From Pseudobdellovibrionaceae bacterium (lineage in GTDB: Bacteria; Bdellovibrionota; Bdellovibrionia; Bdellovibrionales; Bdellovibrionaceae): a stretch of DNA of 48,480 nucleotides. Location of the stretch: positions 1 through 48,480 of the forward strand of contig JAKFYD010000022.1 in NCBI GenBank assembly GCA_021731025.1. Direction: 5' to 3'. A program made the translations under genes and the position numbers. Under the pieces are notes generated by a model. The model was not told the DNA's origin. It saw only the letters and a program-made list of their open reading frames with translations, and made no database searches. Shown here in pieces: positions 8,087 through 15,195 of this stretch. How positions within the stretch are numbered: the first letter of the stretch is position 1; every line of letters starts with the position of its first letter.

Positions 8087-8120
8087 ATCCGAACTTGTAT
8101 TTTTAGGGGGAGAAAATTGG
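8016..8120. repeat. nested palindrome with two outward-facing ribosome-site arms
   Basis: Outer arms: CCAATTTTCTCCCCCT (8016-8031) and its perfect 16-bp reverse complement (8105-8120). Inner imperfect hairpin: about 8051-8089, centred on GCTTGCT-G-AGCAAGC (8063-8077), extended by GGTTTGGC against GCCAAATC with a few mismatches. Each outer arm contains GGGGGAG reading outward, which would act as a ribosome site on both strands. It could be a recombination or inversion site, a small non-autonomous element, or a very stable regulatory structure. Confidence 0.7.
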
Positions 8121-8192
8121 ATGTCTTTTGCTGTTAGCAGGATTGAGTTTGCCTTGCGCCTTTGGCGCGCCGGTGTTTTTCGGTGGCTCTAA
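8121..8192 (+). CDS. possible 23-residue hydrophobic/cationic peptide
   Basis: An ATG directly at the right end of the palindrome opens a 23-codon frame, MSFAVSRIEFALRLWRAGVF and then RWL, ending TAA 8190-8192. GGGGGAG (8106-8112) sits 8 bases upstream, an ideal ribosome site. The peptide is hydrophobic with four Arg, compatible with a membrane-active or leader peptide. It ends 8 bp before the convergent kinase gene. It is short enough to be chance; the ribosome site and position are the only support. Confidence 0.3.
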   Translation: MSFAVSRIEFALRLWRAGVFRWL

Positions 8193-8199
8193 ACACTTT

Positions 8200-10062
8200 T
8201 TACAATGTTAGGCTTTCAAAAGTTTGCTCTCGAGACAAATTTTGTATGGAATTCAAATTACGTAAAATTATTTCTATCAAATTTTCTTTATCAACCGGTT
8301 TTAATGCAAAGTCGTCAAAACCACTTGGAGTTGCGCTCAATGTCCCAGCTGTTAAAACAATGACCGGGGTGTGCGGCAGTCCTTCTTTTTCTTCCCAGAC
8401 TTGCATCGCTAGAGCTGTTTGTGTTCCATCAAGGCGAGGCATTTGCATATCCAACAGAATGATATCAAATTTTTGTGCCTTAAATAAATCAAGCGCTTCA
8501 TTGCCATCATTCACAGTTGTGATTAAAAAGCGCCCATCTTGCTCTAGAAGTGACTTAAGAATAACTAAGTTATCAAGACTATCATCAGCGATAAGTAATG
8601 AAAGCTTCCGATTCAAAAAAATTTCATTTGAAGAAATCACTTTTGAATTTTCTTCTTTCTTTTTAGCCGTATGCGCAGATTCCATTTTAATAGAAAATGT
8701 GAACTCGGTACCAACTCCCAAATGACTCTTCACACTGATCTTTCCTCCCATCAATTCAACAAGCTGTTTTGCAATAGCCAAGCCTAATCCTGTTCCTCCA
8801 CCCTTTCGAATCGGATCCCCTTCAGCTTGCACAAAAGCATTAAAGATCTTCGGCAAATCGGACTCAGAAATTCCAATACCAGTGTCAGTAATTTTAAATT
8901 CAATGGTTTGAACATCATCAACAAGGCTTGTTCTTTTAACTACAAGATCGACATGTCCATAGTCGGTAAATTTTATCGAATTGCCCATAAGATTGTCCAA
9001 AACTTGTCTCAATCGATGTGAATCACCTTTCACATGCGGATCTATTTTTTCATCCCAAATACATTTGATTGAAATGTTTTTTTCTTTAGCTTTAAATGAA
9101 TTGAACTCGATCAAAGAATTCAAAAATTCTTCAAGATCGAAACTCTCGATATTAAAACGAGTGTTACCAGATTCGATTTTTGAAAAATCGAGAATATCAT
9201 TTATTAAGGTTAACAAATGATGACTTGTGTATTTGAGCATCTCGTTGAATTTTCTCTGTTCCGAAGTCAGCTTGGTGGATTCTAAAATATCCGGAATTCC
9301 AATGATGACGTTTAAAGGGTTACGGATTTCATGACTGACGTTAGCAAAAAAGTTTGACTTCATTTGCAGAGCATCGATCATTGTTTTTTTCGCCAGTTCA
9401 AGTTCTCGCGTGATTTTATCTTTATGGTAAAAAATGTAAATTAAAGCCAGTCCCATGAGAATTGTTAAAAATGACAACAGGGATCTTAAACGAATGCTTC
9501 TTTCTAAGGAGCGATGATAGTACCGATCGTAATTCAGAACAATTTCATTCGACAGATCCGTTAATCTTTCATTCAAGGCGACAATTTGAGAATAGGGTTC
9601 TTGATGGCTTCCCTCAAACTGCCTTAAATTCGGCAATCGATAAGCCAAATCAATAAAATCATGAAATATTTTTCTTTGCGAAGCCAGTAGGCCTGAAATG
9701 TTTGGGGTCGGCGCAGGAGGAATAAGAATTTCCCCCTCGGCGTGCAAAAATTTGCTGATATTCCCACCCATTTCCAAAGCTAAAGACTGTTCAATAAATA
9801 AATTTGTTGAATCTTTGATATTAAAGTTAAATCCAAATTGATTGAGAAGAAATTCATTAAAAAGTTTTTTGGAAAGCATCCTTTGTCGTCCCGCCATATC
9901 AACTACGTAATTATCAACGACATCGTCTTCAATACTGATCCAAGTTATGTACAAGTTCAAAGACACAATGATGATGATCGCGAGCGGAACTAATAAGACA
10001 GCTTTTCCTTTGAGTTTCAACATGGGCGAAATGTTTAATCTTTTCTTAAACTTTAGCAACAA
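8200..10062 (-). CDS. hybrid sensor histidine kinase with PilJ-like sensor
   Basis: 620 residues from TTG 10062; an ATG at 10023 (residue 14) is an equally good start and neither has a strong ribosome site. Order: membrane helix about 20-42; periplasmic PilJ/NarX-type sensor 43-190 with the signature YVVDMAGRQRMLSKKLFNEF; second membrane helix about 194-212; coiled linker; HisKA with phospho-acceptor His244 in NVSHEIRNPLN; HATPase with DTGIGI and GGTGLGLAI; receiver with phospho-acceptor Asp538 in LLDMQMPRLDG and the conserved Lys in ALKPVD. It senses a signal outside the inner membrane and passes phosphate internally; the output partner is not in the neighbourhood. A long inverted repeat lies upstream at 10094-10145. 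Confidence 0.93.
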   Translation of the reverse strand: MLLKFKKRLNISPMLKLKGKAVLLVPLAIIIIVSLNLYITWISIEDDVVDNYVVDMAGRQRMLSKKLFNEFLLNQFGFNFNIKDSTNLFIEQSLALEMGGNISKFLHAEGEILIPPAPTPNISGLLASQRKIFHDFIDLAYRLPNLRQFEGSHQEPYSQIVALNERLTDLSNEIVLNYDRYYHRSLERSIRLRSLLSFLTILMGLALIYIFYHKDKITRELELAKKTMIDALQMKSNFFANVSHEIRNPLNVIIGIPDILESTKLTSEQRKFNEMLKYTSHHLLTLINDILDFSKIESGNTRFNIESFDLEEFLNSLIEFNSFKAKEKNISIKCIWDEKIDPHVKGDSHRLRQVLDNLMGNSIKFTDYGHVDLVVKRTSLVDDVQTIEFKITDTGIGISESDLPKIFNAFVQAEGDPIRKGGGTGLGLAIAKQLVELMGGKISVKSHLGVGTEFTFSIKMESAHTAKKKEENSKVISSNEIFLNRKLSLLIADDSLDNLVILKSLLEQDGRFLITTVNDGNEALDLFKAQKFDIILLDMQMPRLDGTQTALAMQVWEEKEGLPHTPVIVLTAGTLSATPSGFDDFALKPVDKENLIEIILRNLNSIQNLSREQTFESLTL

Positions 10063-10093
10063 TAAATCTTTATGCAGCTGCCCAAGGTATTTA

Positions 10094-10145
10094 AATCATT
10101 GTTTGTTTATTTAAAATTTAAAAGAGTGGATTCTAAACAATGATT
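10094..10145. promoter_or_regulatory. inverted repeat upstream of the hybrid kinase gene
   Basis: AATCATTGTTT (10094-10104) and AAACAATGATT (10135-10145) are perfect 11-bp arms separated by 30 AT-rich bases, 32 bases upstream of the TTG start. No T-run follows, so it is more likely a paired regulator site than a terminator of the upstream gene. Confidence 0.4.
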
Positions 10146-10286
10146 GTTGAGATACAATTTAGAATTGAATCGATCCGTTTTTTTACATTATCTTCAGTCA
10201 AATCATCATCTTCGGAAGTTTGATTTTATGTTATGATTTTTTAACAGCGCATCGAAGAGGCGGTGGAGATCTGCCCCAACCTGAAT

Positions 10287-11171
10287 TCAAGTCAATTTTC
10301 CTTCGGATTCCTTCAATGATTCGATTTCTTCCACAGGTTTAGCTACGGGGAAGAAATTGATATTAACTTGAAATAGCTGCCGTGACAGATATTGATCTGA
10401 TCGAAATCGAGTCACGAGTTCAGCCGCAAATTGTTCAGTCAACTTTAGGAACTCTTCTTTTTCTTCCGTATTCATAGGCAGCAGTAAACTTCTGAACCTT
10501 CTGAGATCTTTGGGCTTGTGGAAGGATTTAATGGCGTCTTGAAAGCTATTTTCATGGAAGACCTTCATGGCTATATCGCCGAACTTATCAGAGACTTTAA
10601 AATTTTTATTTTTTGTTTTCCAATGATATTCACCCTCGATTTCAAAAGCTTGAGCTAAGCCAAGATCTTCAAGCTTTTTTAGACTTTTCAGGACTTTGTC
10701 TTTGTTGCAATCGAAGATCAGGGAAAGGCGCTCGGCCGTTGGCGTGATATCTTCAAAGCTGAGCAAAGTAAGAAGTTTCGGTAAGAATGGATCTGAGAGA
10801 AATTCAAAATAGTTTTCAATCTCTTTCTGTCCAGTTAACGTTTGTATGATTTGAATAATCTTTTTTCCGAAAACTTGACGATCTCGTGAAGTTTTAGCTT
10901 GAGAATATTGGACAAGAAAATAGAAAAATTCTTTCTCTGCAGGTGAAAATAAACTTTTTTCACTGAAAGCAGAAATAAAATTCGGAGTAATGCGCTTTTT
11001 CTGCAAAATAATCATGCGCAAATAAGATCGGCTTTGAAAGCCAAGCTCCTGGGACCATTTTTCATACGAAAAATCTGATGCTATTTTCTTTCTATAATTA
11101 AAATAGTCATGCAAGTAGGTAGCCGCATGAAGGTAATCGACTAAGATAGGTTTTTTTATGTTTTCATCCAT
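10287..11171 (-). CDS. TIGR02147 family protein (putative transcription regulator)
   Basis: 294 residues. The N-terminus carries the family pattern: PILVDYLHAATYLHDYFNYR, then FSYEKWSQELGFQSRSYLRMIILQKKRITP as an HTH-like unit, then FSPAEKEFFYFLVQYSQAKT. A central second helical domain (LTPTAERLSLIFDCNKDKV-type region, about 140-185) resembles a winged helix. Cytoplasmic, no signal. It is a second, clearly diverged paralogue of the protein at 4292-5119. Role inferred as a regulator. It is followed on the same strand, 224 bp later, by the hybrid kinase, so a functional link is possible but unproven. No good ribosome site before the ATG. Confidence 0.85.
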   Translation of the reverse strand: MDENIKKPILVDYLHAATYLHDYFNYRKKIASDFSYEKWSQELGFQSRSYLRMIILQKKRITPNFISAFSEKSLFSPAEKEFFYFLVQYSQAKTSRDRQVFGKKIIQIIQTLTGQKEIENYFEFLSDPFLPKLLTLLSFEDITPTAERLSLIFDCNKDKVLKSLKKLEDLGLAQAFEIEGEYHWKTKNKNFKVSDKFGDIAMKVFHENSFQDAIKSFHKPKDLRRFRSLLLPMNTEEKEEFLKLTEQFAAELVTRFRSDQYLSRQLFQVNINFFPVAKPVEEIESLKESEGKLT

Positions 11172-11444
11172 GCCATTAAGCTCAACACTCCAAGTTTAAG
11201 CTGTCAACAGTGACTGCCTTATAGCCCAGAGTGCGTGCTCTAACAGGAGCACATTGAAGTCCAAAGAGCAAAACTCATCCTAACTGTTATAAAGTTCTAC
11301 AGTCTTTATTTATATTAGCTAATACGCGCTATTCAGCTGTGGCACTTCTTTTGAATTCTTAGGTCGTAAATAAGAGTTACTGCTTACCGTCGTTTATTAA
11401 AACGCGAGATTCACGGTGCTCAAAAATAGAAAAAGGAGATCTTT

Positions 11445-12008
11445 ATGAAAAGTTTTTTGAACATCGTGATTTTAGTGAGCGCATTTTCAGTCTTGAGTCT
11501 GAATTCTGAAGCTGGCACTGGCGATATCGGGTCCGTAGGTGATCCAACGATAGCACCTGCCTCTGAAGTTGAATCTTTTGTTGTTTGCGGACATATTCCT
11601 GGCACTGTTTCAAAAAATGGTGAAGAGTTTGAAATTTGGGAAAAGGCTGATATTACGCTTAATCTTGATAATCGTACGCTTTCATTTGATCGCTATATCG
11701 GAGTAATAGGACAGCCCGAAAAAAAAATGTTTCGTGAGCTCTCCTTTTTTGAGCGGCTTCAATTGAACGACTTCAGTACCCGTGACTCTGGAACATTTTC
11801 AAATTTAGAAGAACTGCCTGTTGAAAATATTAAAGATATTTTGGGTGATCACATAGAATCCGAAAATGTCGAAAAAATTTACAAAGGTAAATCGTTTTGG
11901 TCAGAAAAAAGTGGTGTTTTAATCAAGTTAAAAAACGGAGATAAAATTTTTAGCACAGGAATGATTTACTCCACTTATGCAAAACACTGCCAACAATTTA
12001 AAAAATAA
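11445..12008 (+). CDS. exported protein of unknown function
   Basis: 187 residues. Signal peptide about 1-24 (MKSFLNIVILVSAFSVLSLN, then SEAG). AAGGAG ribosome site 7-8 bases upstream of ATG. The mature protein has a Gly/Ala/Pro-rich lead (GTGDIGSVGDPTIAPASEV), then a beta-rich domain with two Cys: VVCGHIPG near the start and HCQQFKK at the end, a likely disulfide closing the domain. No family recognised. It converges with the exported protein at 12087, with two hairpins between them. Confidence 0.65.
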   Translation: MKSFLNIVILVSAFSVLSLNSEAGTGDIGSVGDPTIAPASEVESFVVCGHIPGTVSKNGEEFEIWEKADITLNLDNRTLSFDRYIGVIGQPEKKMFRELSFFERLQLNDFSTRDSGTFSNLEELPVENIKDILGDHIESENVEKIYKGKSFWSEKSGVLIKLKNGDKIFSTGMIYSTYAKHCQQFKK

Positions 12009-12026
12009 TTATACTTTGTTAGAGAT

Positions 12027-12082
12027 GCAAAAGTGCCTGGAAATCCTGAAGTTCAGGTGCTTTTGCTGCCCTTAAGAAGGGC
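12027..12082. terminator. two hairpins between convergent genes
   Basis: First hairpin: GCAAAAGTGCCTG (12027-12039) with CAGGTGCTTTTGC (12054-12066), a 13-bp stem with two G-U pairs. Second: GCCCTT-AAG-AAGGGC (12068-12082), perfect. They fill the gap between a plus gene ending at 12008 and a minus gene ending at 12087, where a bidirectional terminator is expected. There is no clear T-run after the stems, so efficiency is uncertain. Confidence 0.4.
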
Positions 12083-12086
12083 TGTA

Positions 12087-12431
12087 TCAGTTGGTATTTG
12101 TACATTTAAGATTTTGAGATTGGATATTTAAACTTTTTGAAATGATACTGGCAATTCGGGATTCTTTGATAGTTGCTAAAGACATTTGAAGGTCGTCGCC
12201 TTCGCCGGAACAAGTGTATTTAGTGAGTTCAGAATTATAATCAAAAGAAGTGTCGCACTTAAAATCAAAAAATTGCATTGGTCTGCTCATAGTCATTAAT
12301 CGGACTGTGTCTTTTTTTAATATAATCTCTGCTGACTGTGGAAGTCCTTCTTGATTGTCTTGAGTGGAACAGTAAAAATCAGCGTGTGCGCGAAAAGATA
12401 ACAAAAGAGCAAATACAATTAATGTTTTCAT
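12087..12431 (-). CDS. small exported protein
   Basis: 114 residues. Signal peptide about 1-17 (MKTLIVFALLLSFRAHA), mature start DFYCSTQDN. Four Cys (FYC, FKCD, YTCSG, LKCTN) would give two disulfides. The rest alternates polar and hydrophobic residues, suggesting a small beta fold. No family recognised. It is followed upstream on the same strand by the repeat protein at 12545-12976, 113 bp away. Confidence 0.6.
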   Translation of the reverse strand: MKTLIVFALLLSFRAHADFYCSTQDNQEGLPQSAEIILKKDTVRLMTMSRPMQFFDFKCDTSFDYNSELTKYTCSGEGDDLQMSLATIKESRIASIISKSLNIQSQNLKCTNTN

Positions 12432-12544
12432 AAATACCTCGGGTAGGGTTACTTAACACAATCATTAGTAGTTTTCTATTGCAGTGAAGTTTTTGTATAA
12501 AACCAGCATATTTTGAAAACCTGATGAATAACTGTATTATTCGA

Positions 12545-12976
12545 TTAATTATTTAAACAGCTATGGGTGCCGCCGGTAAGCTTGTTACAGACTTCAAAAG
12601 TAGCTTTTGCTTTAATACAATCATGAGTCCAGCCAGTGACCTTGTTGCAAGCATCAAATCCTGACTTTGCTTTAATACAATCATGACTCCAACCAGTGGC
12701 TTTATAGCAGGCATTAAATCCATGTTCATCTTCTGTTTTAATGCAATCACGCTTGAACCCGGTAGCATTATAGCAAGCTTCATATCCAGATTTTGCTTCA
12801 ATGCAATCGCGTTTCCAACCAGTAGTGTTATAACAAGCTTCGTATCCAAGGTCAGCCATCAAACAATCTTGTTTCCACCCTGTAGTCTTGTAACAAGCTT
12901 CAAAACCATCACCAGGTTCTGCGTAAGCTAGCGATGCTTGAAGAAATAAAATTAAGATCGAAAAAGAAAGTTTCAT
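12545..12976 (-). CDS. exported protein made of six Cys-rich 20-residue repeats
   Basis: 143 residues. Signal peptide 1-19 (ends SLAYA), then six repeats from residue 24 to the end. Consensus G-[FY]-x-A-C-Y-x-x-T-G-W-x-x-D-C-I-x-A-x-x: GYEACYNTTGWKRDCIEAKS is a typical copy. Unit 3 is two residues longer; unit 6 is degenerate (CNKLTGGTHSC). Each unit has two Cys ten residues apart, so a chain of small disulfide loops is likely. No known family recognised. A good ribosome site (AGGAG in CTAAAGGAGTC-type context) precedes the ATG. It may be a surface or binding protein; repeat number may vary between strains. The function is unknown. Confidence 0.7.
   Translation of the reverse strand: MKLSFSILILFLQASLAYAEPGDGFEACYKTTGWKQDCLMADLGYEACYNTTGWKRDCIEAKSGYEACYNATGFKRDCIKTEDEHGFNACYKATGWSHDCIKAKSGFDACNKVTGWTHDCIKAKATFEVCNKLTGGTHSCLNN
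12548..12907 (-). repeat. six tandem ~60-66 bp coding repeats
   Basis: Direct repeats in the minus-strand gene, visible on the plus strand as recurring AATACAATCATGA/CAATCGCGTTTCCA-type segments every 60 bases, with one 66-base spacing. Each encodes one Cys-x9-Cys unit. Units 2 and 3 are most alike; the last is most diverged. Confidence 0.75.
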
Positions 12977-13223
12977 TTTAGACTCCTAAAGGATTTGCAA
13001 CTGTACCATGAATTTTAATTTGAAGCCCTTGTATAGAGAGGATTGCGGAAAACTTTCTAATATGTCTAAAAGTTTGACAAAAGAATTGATCGTCAAAATG
13101 TTTTTCATCGACCAAATGTAAATGAACGCACAGTTTGTTTTAGCGTTGCTATTTGGAGGGACCTTAGGTTTCTCTACTGGTTTTCATTATGGACCGAGTT
13201 CCTGGTTGATGGGTGGAACTTAA

Positions 13224-13421
13224 TTAAAATCGACAGTCGAACTCGCCGAAATAAATTCCTGGAAGGGGCAGACCTTGAGGTATGTATCGTGCTTTGTAGG
13301 TGACTCTTTCAATAAAGTTTTCAGCATTCAGAAATATTTTGAAAGACAATTTTTTAAAAAGACCACTCTTGCATAAGACTGTTAGCACTTTATCACTCTC
13401 TCTAGTGACGAAATAATTTTC
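13224..13421 (-). pseudogene. possible remnant of a TonB-dependent receptor C-terminus
   Basis: Within the 445-base stretch 12977-13421, which has no complete gene, the minus strand is open for 65 codons. It ends LNAENFIERVTYKARYIPQG then LPLPGIYFGEFDCRF and TAA 13224-13226. The order N-x-x-N-F, Y-x-x-x-Y, G-x-P-x-PG, then alternating residues to a terminal Phe, is how TonB-dependent receptors end. There is no start. The frame is continuous with, but separated by a stop (13422-13424) from, the exported protein upstream. The remaining bases up to 13223 hold only the upstream region of the repeat-protein gene. Confidence 0.35.
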
Positions 13422-13787
13422 TTACTCTAAGCAGCCAGCGGTGCGGTAACCCAATTCAGTTTTTGACTTGTAGGCCTCGGTGAAAATTCTGTGGAGGTCA
13501 TTGTCATTTAAAGTTGTGATGATTGGGAGATGCCCCATGCAGTGAGCGAATTTCACTTCTTTTTGAAAAGCAAAATCGGGGTGGGGAGGTGAGGATTTTT
13601 GATTGCAGGCATCGTAGCCCGCAATAACGCCGACTTTCTCTCCGCAAACTTGAGCTTTTTGGTGACAGGTCGCTGATGTTAAATCAACTTCGCATGCTGA
13701 CTGTTGAGTGGTGGATTGAGCGTGAGCTGAAGTTATCATTAAGCTAAAGGCTACGAAAAGGATTCTGTTTGATAATTGTTTTTGCAT
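13422..13787 (-). CDS. small exported Cys-containing protein
   Basis: 121 residues. Signal peptide about 1-23 (MQKQLSNRILFVAFSLMITS AHA split at AHA-QS). Six Cys in the mature part: SACEVDLTSATCHQKAQVCG, YDACNQK, AHCMGH and AGCLE. GAGGAG ribosome site 6 bases upstream of the ATG. No family recognised. The GYDAC motif weakly recalls the repeat protein at 12545 (GYEACYN), which may be chance. Just downstream in the same frame lies the possible receptor remnant. Confidence 0.6.
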   Translation of the reverse strand: MQKQLSNRILFVAFSLMITSAHAQSTTQQSACEVDLTSATCHQKAQVCGEKVGVIAGYDACNQKSSPPHPDFAFQKEVKFAHCMGHLPIITTLNDNDLHRIFTEAYKSKTELGYRTAGCLE

Positions 13788-13805
13788 GGTTTTCTCCTCG
13801 ATGGC

Positions 13806-14120
13806 TTACTTTGCAAAATGGAGGTCAGTTCCGCGTTGGTCTATTTTTAGATGGGTGAGCTTAACTGTAAAACTTTTTGGCAGTGCCTTTTCGGGGCAGT
13901 TGGTTTCTGATTTGGATGGTGAGAGGGGTGGCTCTGCTTTTTCTGCGGTGTTGATGAATATTTTTGAGAATTTTCTTGACTGGGATTTCAGCTTCGCAGT
14001 GGCCGTGTAATTAGGAATTTGTTTAGTTGACTCGGTCCTTCTTGCTCCGAGATTTTGCTTCCAATGTTGGGCTTTTTCGAGCGTCTGAGTGGCGTTTTTT
14101 AATTGAGTTTGTTCTTCTCT
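13806..14120 (-). other. 105-codon open frame without a start codon
   Basis: The stretch 13788-14185 has no standard gene. On the minus strand it is open from a TAA at 14121-14123 to TAA 13806-13808, encoding a Lys/Thr/Gln-rich sequence (for example KNATQTLEKAQHWKQNLGAR near the start and VKLTHLKIDQRGTDLHFAK at the end), with no ATG, GTG or TTG in frame. It stops 18 bases before the next minus gene, whose GAGGAG site follows directly, like an operon partner. It could be a decayed gene or chance. A plus-strand frame over the same bases (13786-14010) looks non-coding. Confidence 0.25.
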
Positions 14121-14185
14121 TTAACCTCTAATTTCCCTCTGAAATTGGCTTTTAAATTGTATGTTATAAGTTCTGTGAGGTGAAT

Positions 14186-15055
14186 ATGATTTCAAAATTA
14201 AATAATAAAGAGTTGGATCAAAAGATTAAATCTTTAGCCAGAGCCGAGAATAAACTTTTGGCAATTGTGATTGAGCATATTAAAGAAGCTGACCGAAGAA
14301 AACTTTACTTGGATTTTAATTATGCAAATCTCTATGATTATCTAGTTAAGGAATGCGGTTATCCTGGAGGCTCCGCTCAAAGAAGAATTGATGCGGCAAG
14401 GTTATTAGCCATTGAGCCAAAGCTTAAAGCTAAAATAGAATCTGGAGAAATTAATTTAAGTCAGACTACCCTTTTACAAAAAGCTTTCAGAGAGAAGAGT
14501 CAAACAGTTACCCCAGAACAAAAGCGAAGCTTAGTTGCAAAGATATGCGATAGAACAGTTGCTGAGTCTCAAGTTATAATTTCAAAAGAATTAGATCTTA
14601 AAGTTAAAGCTACTACTAAAGTAACCCATCAAAAAGATGAAAGCGTAAGAATTGAGATAACTCTTACAAAAGAAGAATGGGAATCCCTTCAAAAAGCACG
14701 AGATCTAGCCTCAAATGCTACGCAATCAAATGATTTACCCAAACTCATAAAATACTTATCAGAAAAATTTATTAAACAAAAAGAAGGATCCACTGCCACC
14801 GTGGCAGTAAAAAAACAAGTTTTGCAAAGAGATCAATGTTGCCAGTACAAAGATCCTTATACTCAAAGGCTTTGTGGAAGTAGATGGAATCTCCACATCG
14901 ATCACATCAAACCCAAGTGGGCCGGAGGCGCGGATGACATTGAAAACCTCAGAGTTCTCTGCCAGAAACACAATCATCATATCTACCGCCAACAAGCCGG
15001 AATAAAATCCATCTCATCTCGCACTCCAGTCGGAGCAGAAGTGCCACTAAAATAG
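14186..15055 (+). CDS. HNH endonuclease family protein
   Basis: 289 residues from ATG 14186; GAGG sits 5 bases upstream, while the in-frame GTG at 14180 would lie inside that site. The N-terminal half is helical and basic (LDQKIKSLARAENKLLAIVI; YDYLVKECGYPGGSAQRRID), as in the multi-copy HNH proteins of Bdellovibrio and relatives. The C-terminal HNH domain reads QRDQCCQYKDPYTQRLCG, HIDHIKPKWAGGADDIENLR, VLCQKHNHHIYR. It has the HIDH metal-binding His pair, the central Asn and final His, plus a Cys set likely holding zinc. Expected activity is metal-dependent DNA cleavage; the biological target is unknown. The dispersed multi-copy nature of this family suggests a selfish or phage-related origin. 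Confidence 0.85.
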   Translation: MISKLNNKELDQKIKSLARAENKLLAIVIEHIKEADRRKLYLDFNYANLYDYLVKECGYPGGSAQRRIDAARLLAIEPKLKAKIESGEINLSQTTLLQKAFREKSQTVTPEQKRSLVAKICDRTVAESQVIISKELDLKVKATTKVTHQKDESVRIEITLTKEEWESLQKARDLASNATQSNDLPKLIKYLSEKFIKQKEGSTATVAVKKQVLQRDQCCQYKDPYTQRLCGSRWNLHIDHIKPKWAGGADDIENLRVLCQKHNHHIYRQQAGIKSISSRTPVGAEVPLK

Positions 15056-15195
15056 ACATTTGCGCTGAAATACGCCATGCTCATCGAAAATCGTTCTCAA
15101 TTGCGTGATGTCAATCTTGCTTTATCAGGGGCCTTAGTTGCCAATTTCCGAGCTTTAATTTATATTTCTGCAACTGCATTCCCAACTCTAACCAA

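Noticed and set aside
8162-8725. 187-codon plus-strand frame
   Set aside because: Antisense shadow of the receiver domain end of the hybrid kinase.
12683-12931. 82-codon plus-strand frame with repeats
   Set aside because: Mirror of the tandem repeats in the minus-strand repeat protein; signal peptide and ribosome site support the minus strand.
13123-13143. Short ATG frame at 13123 (MNAQFV)
   Set aside because: Stops after six codons; the apparent continuation needs a frameshift.
13786-14010. 74-codon plus-strand frame
   Set aside because: Overlaps the start of a well-supported minus gene and has no ribosome site; the minus strand reads more like protein here.
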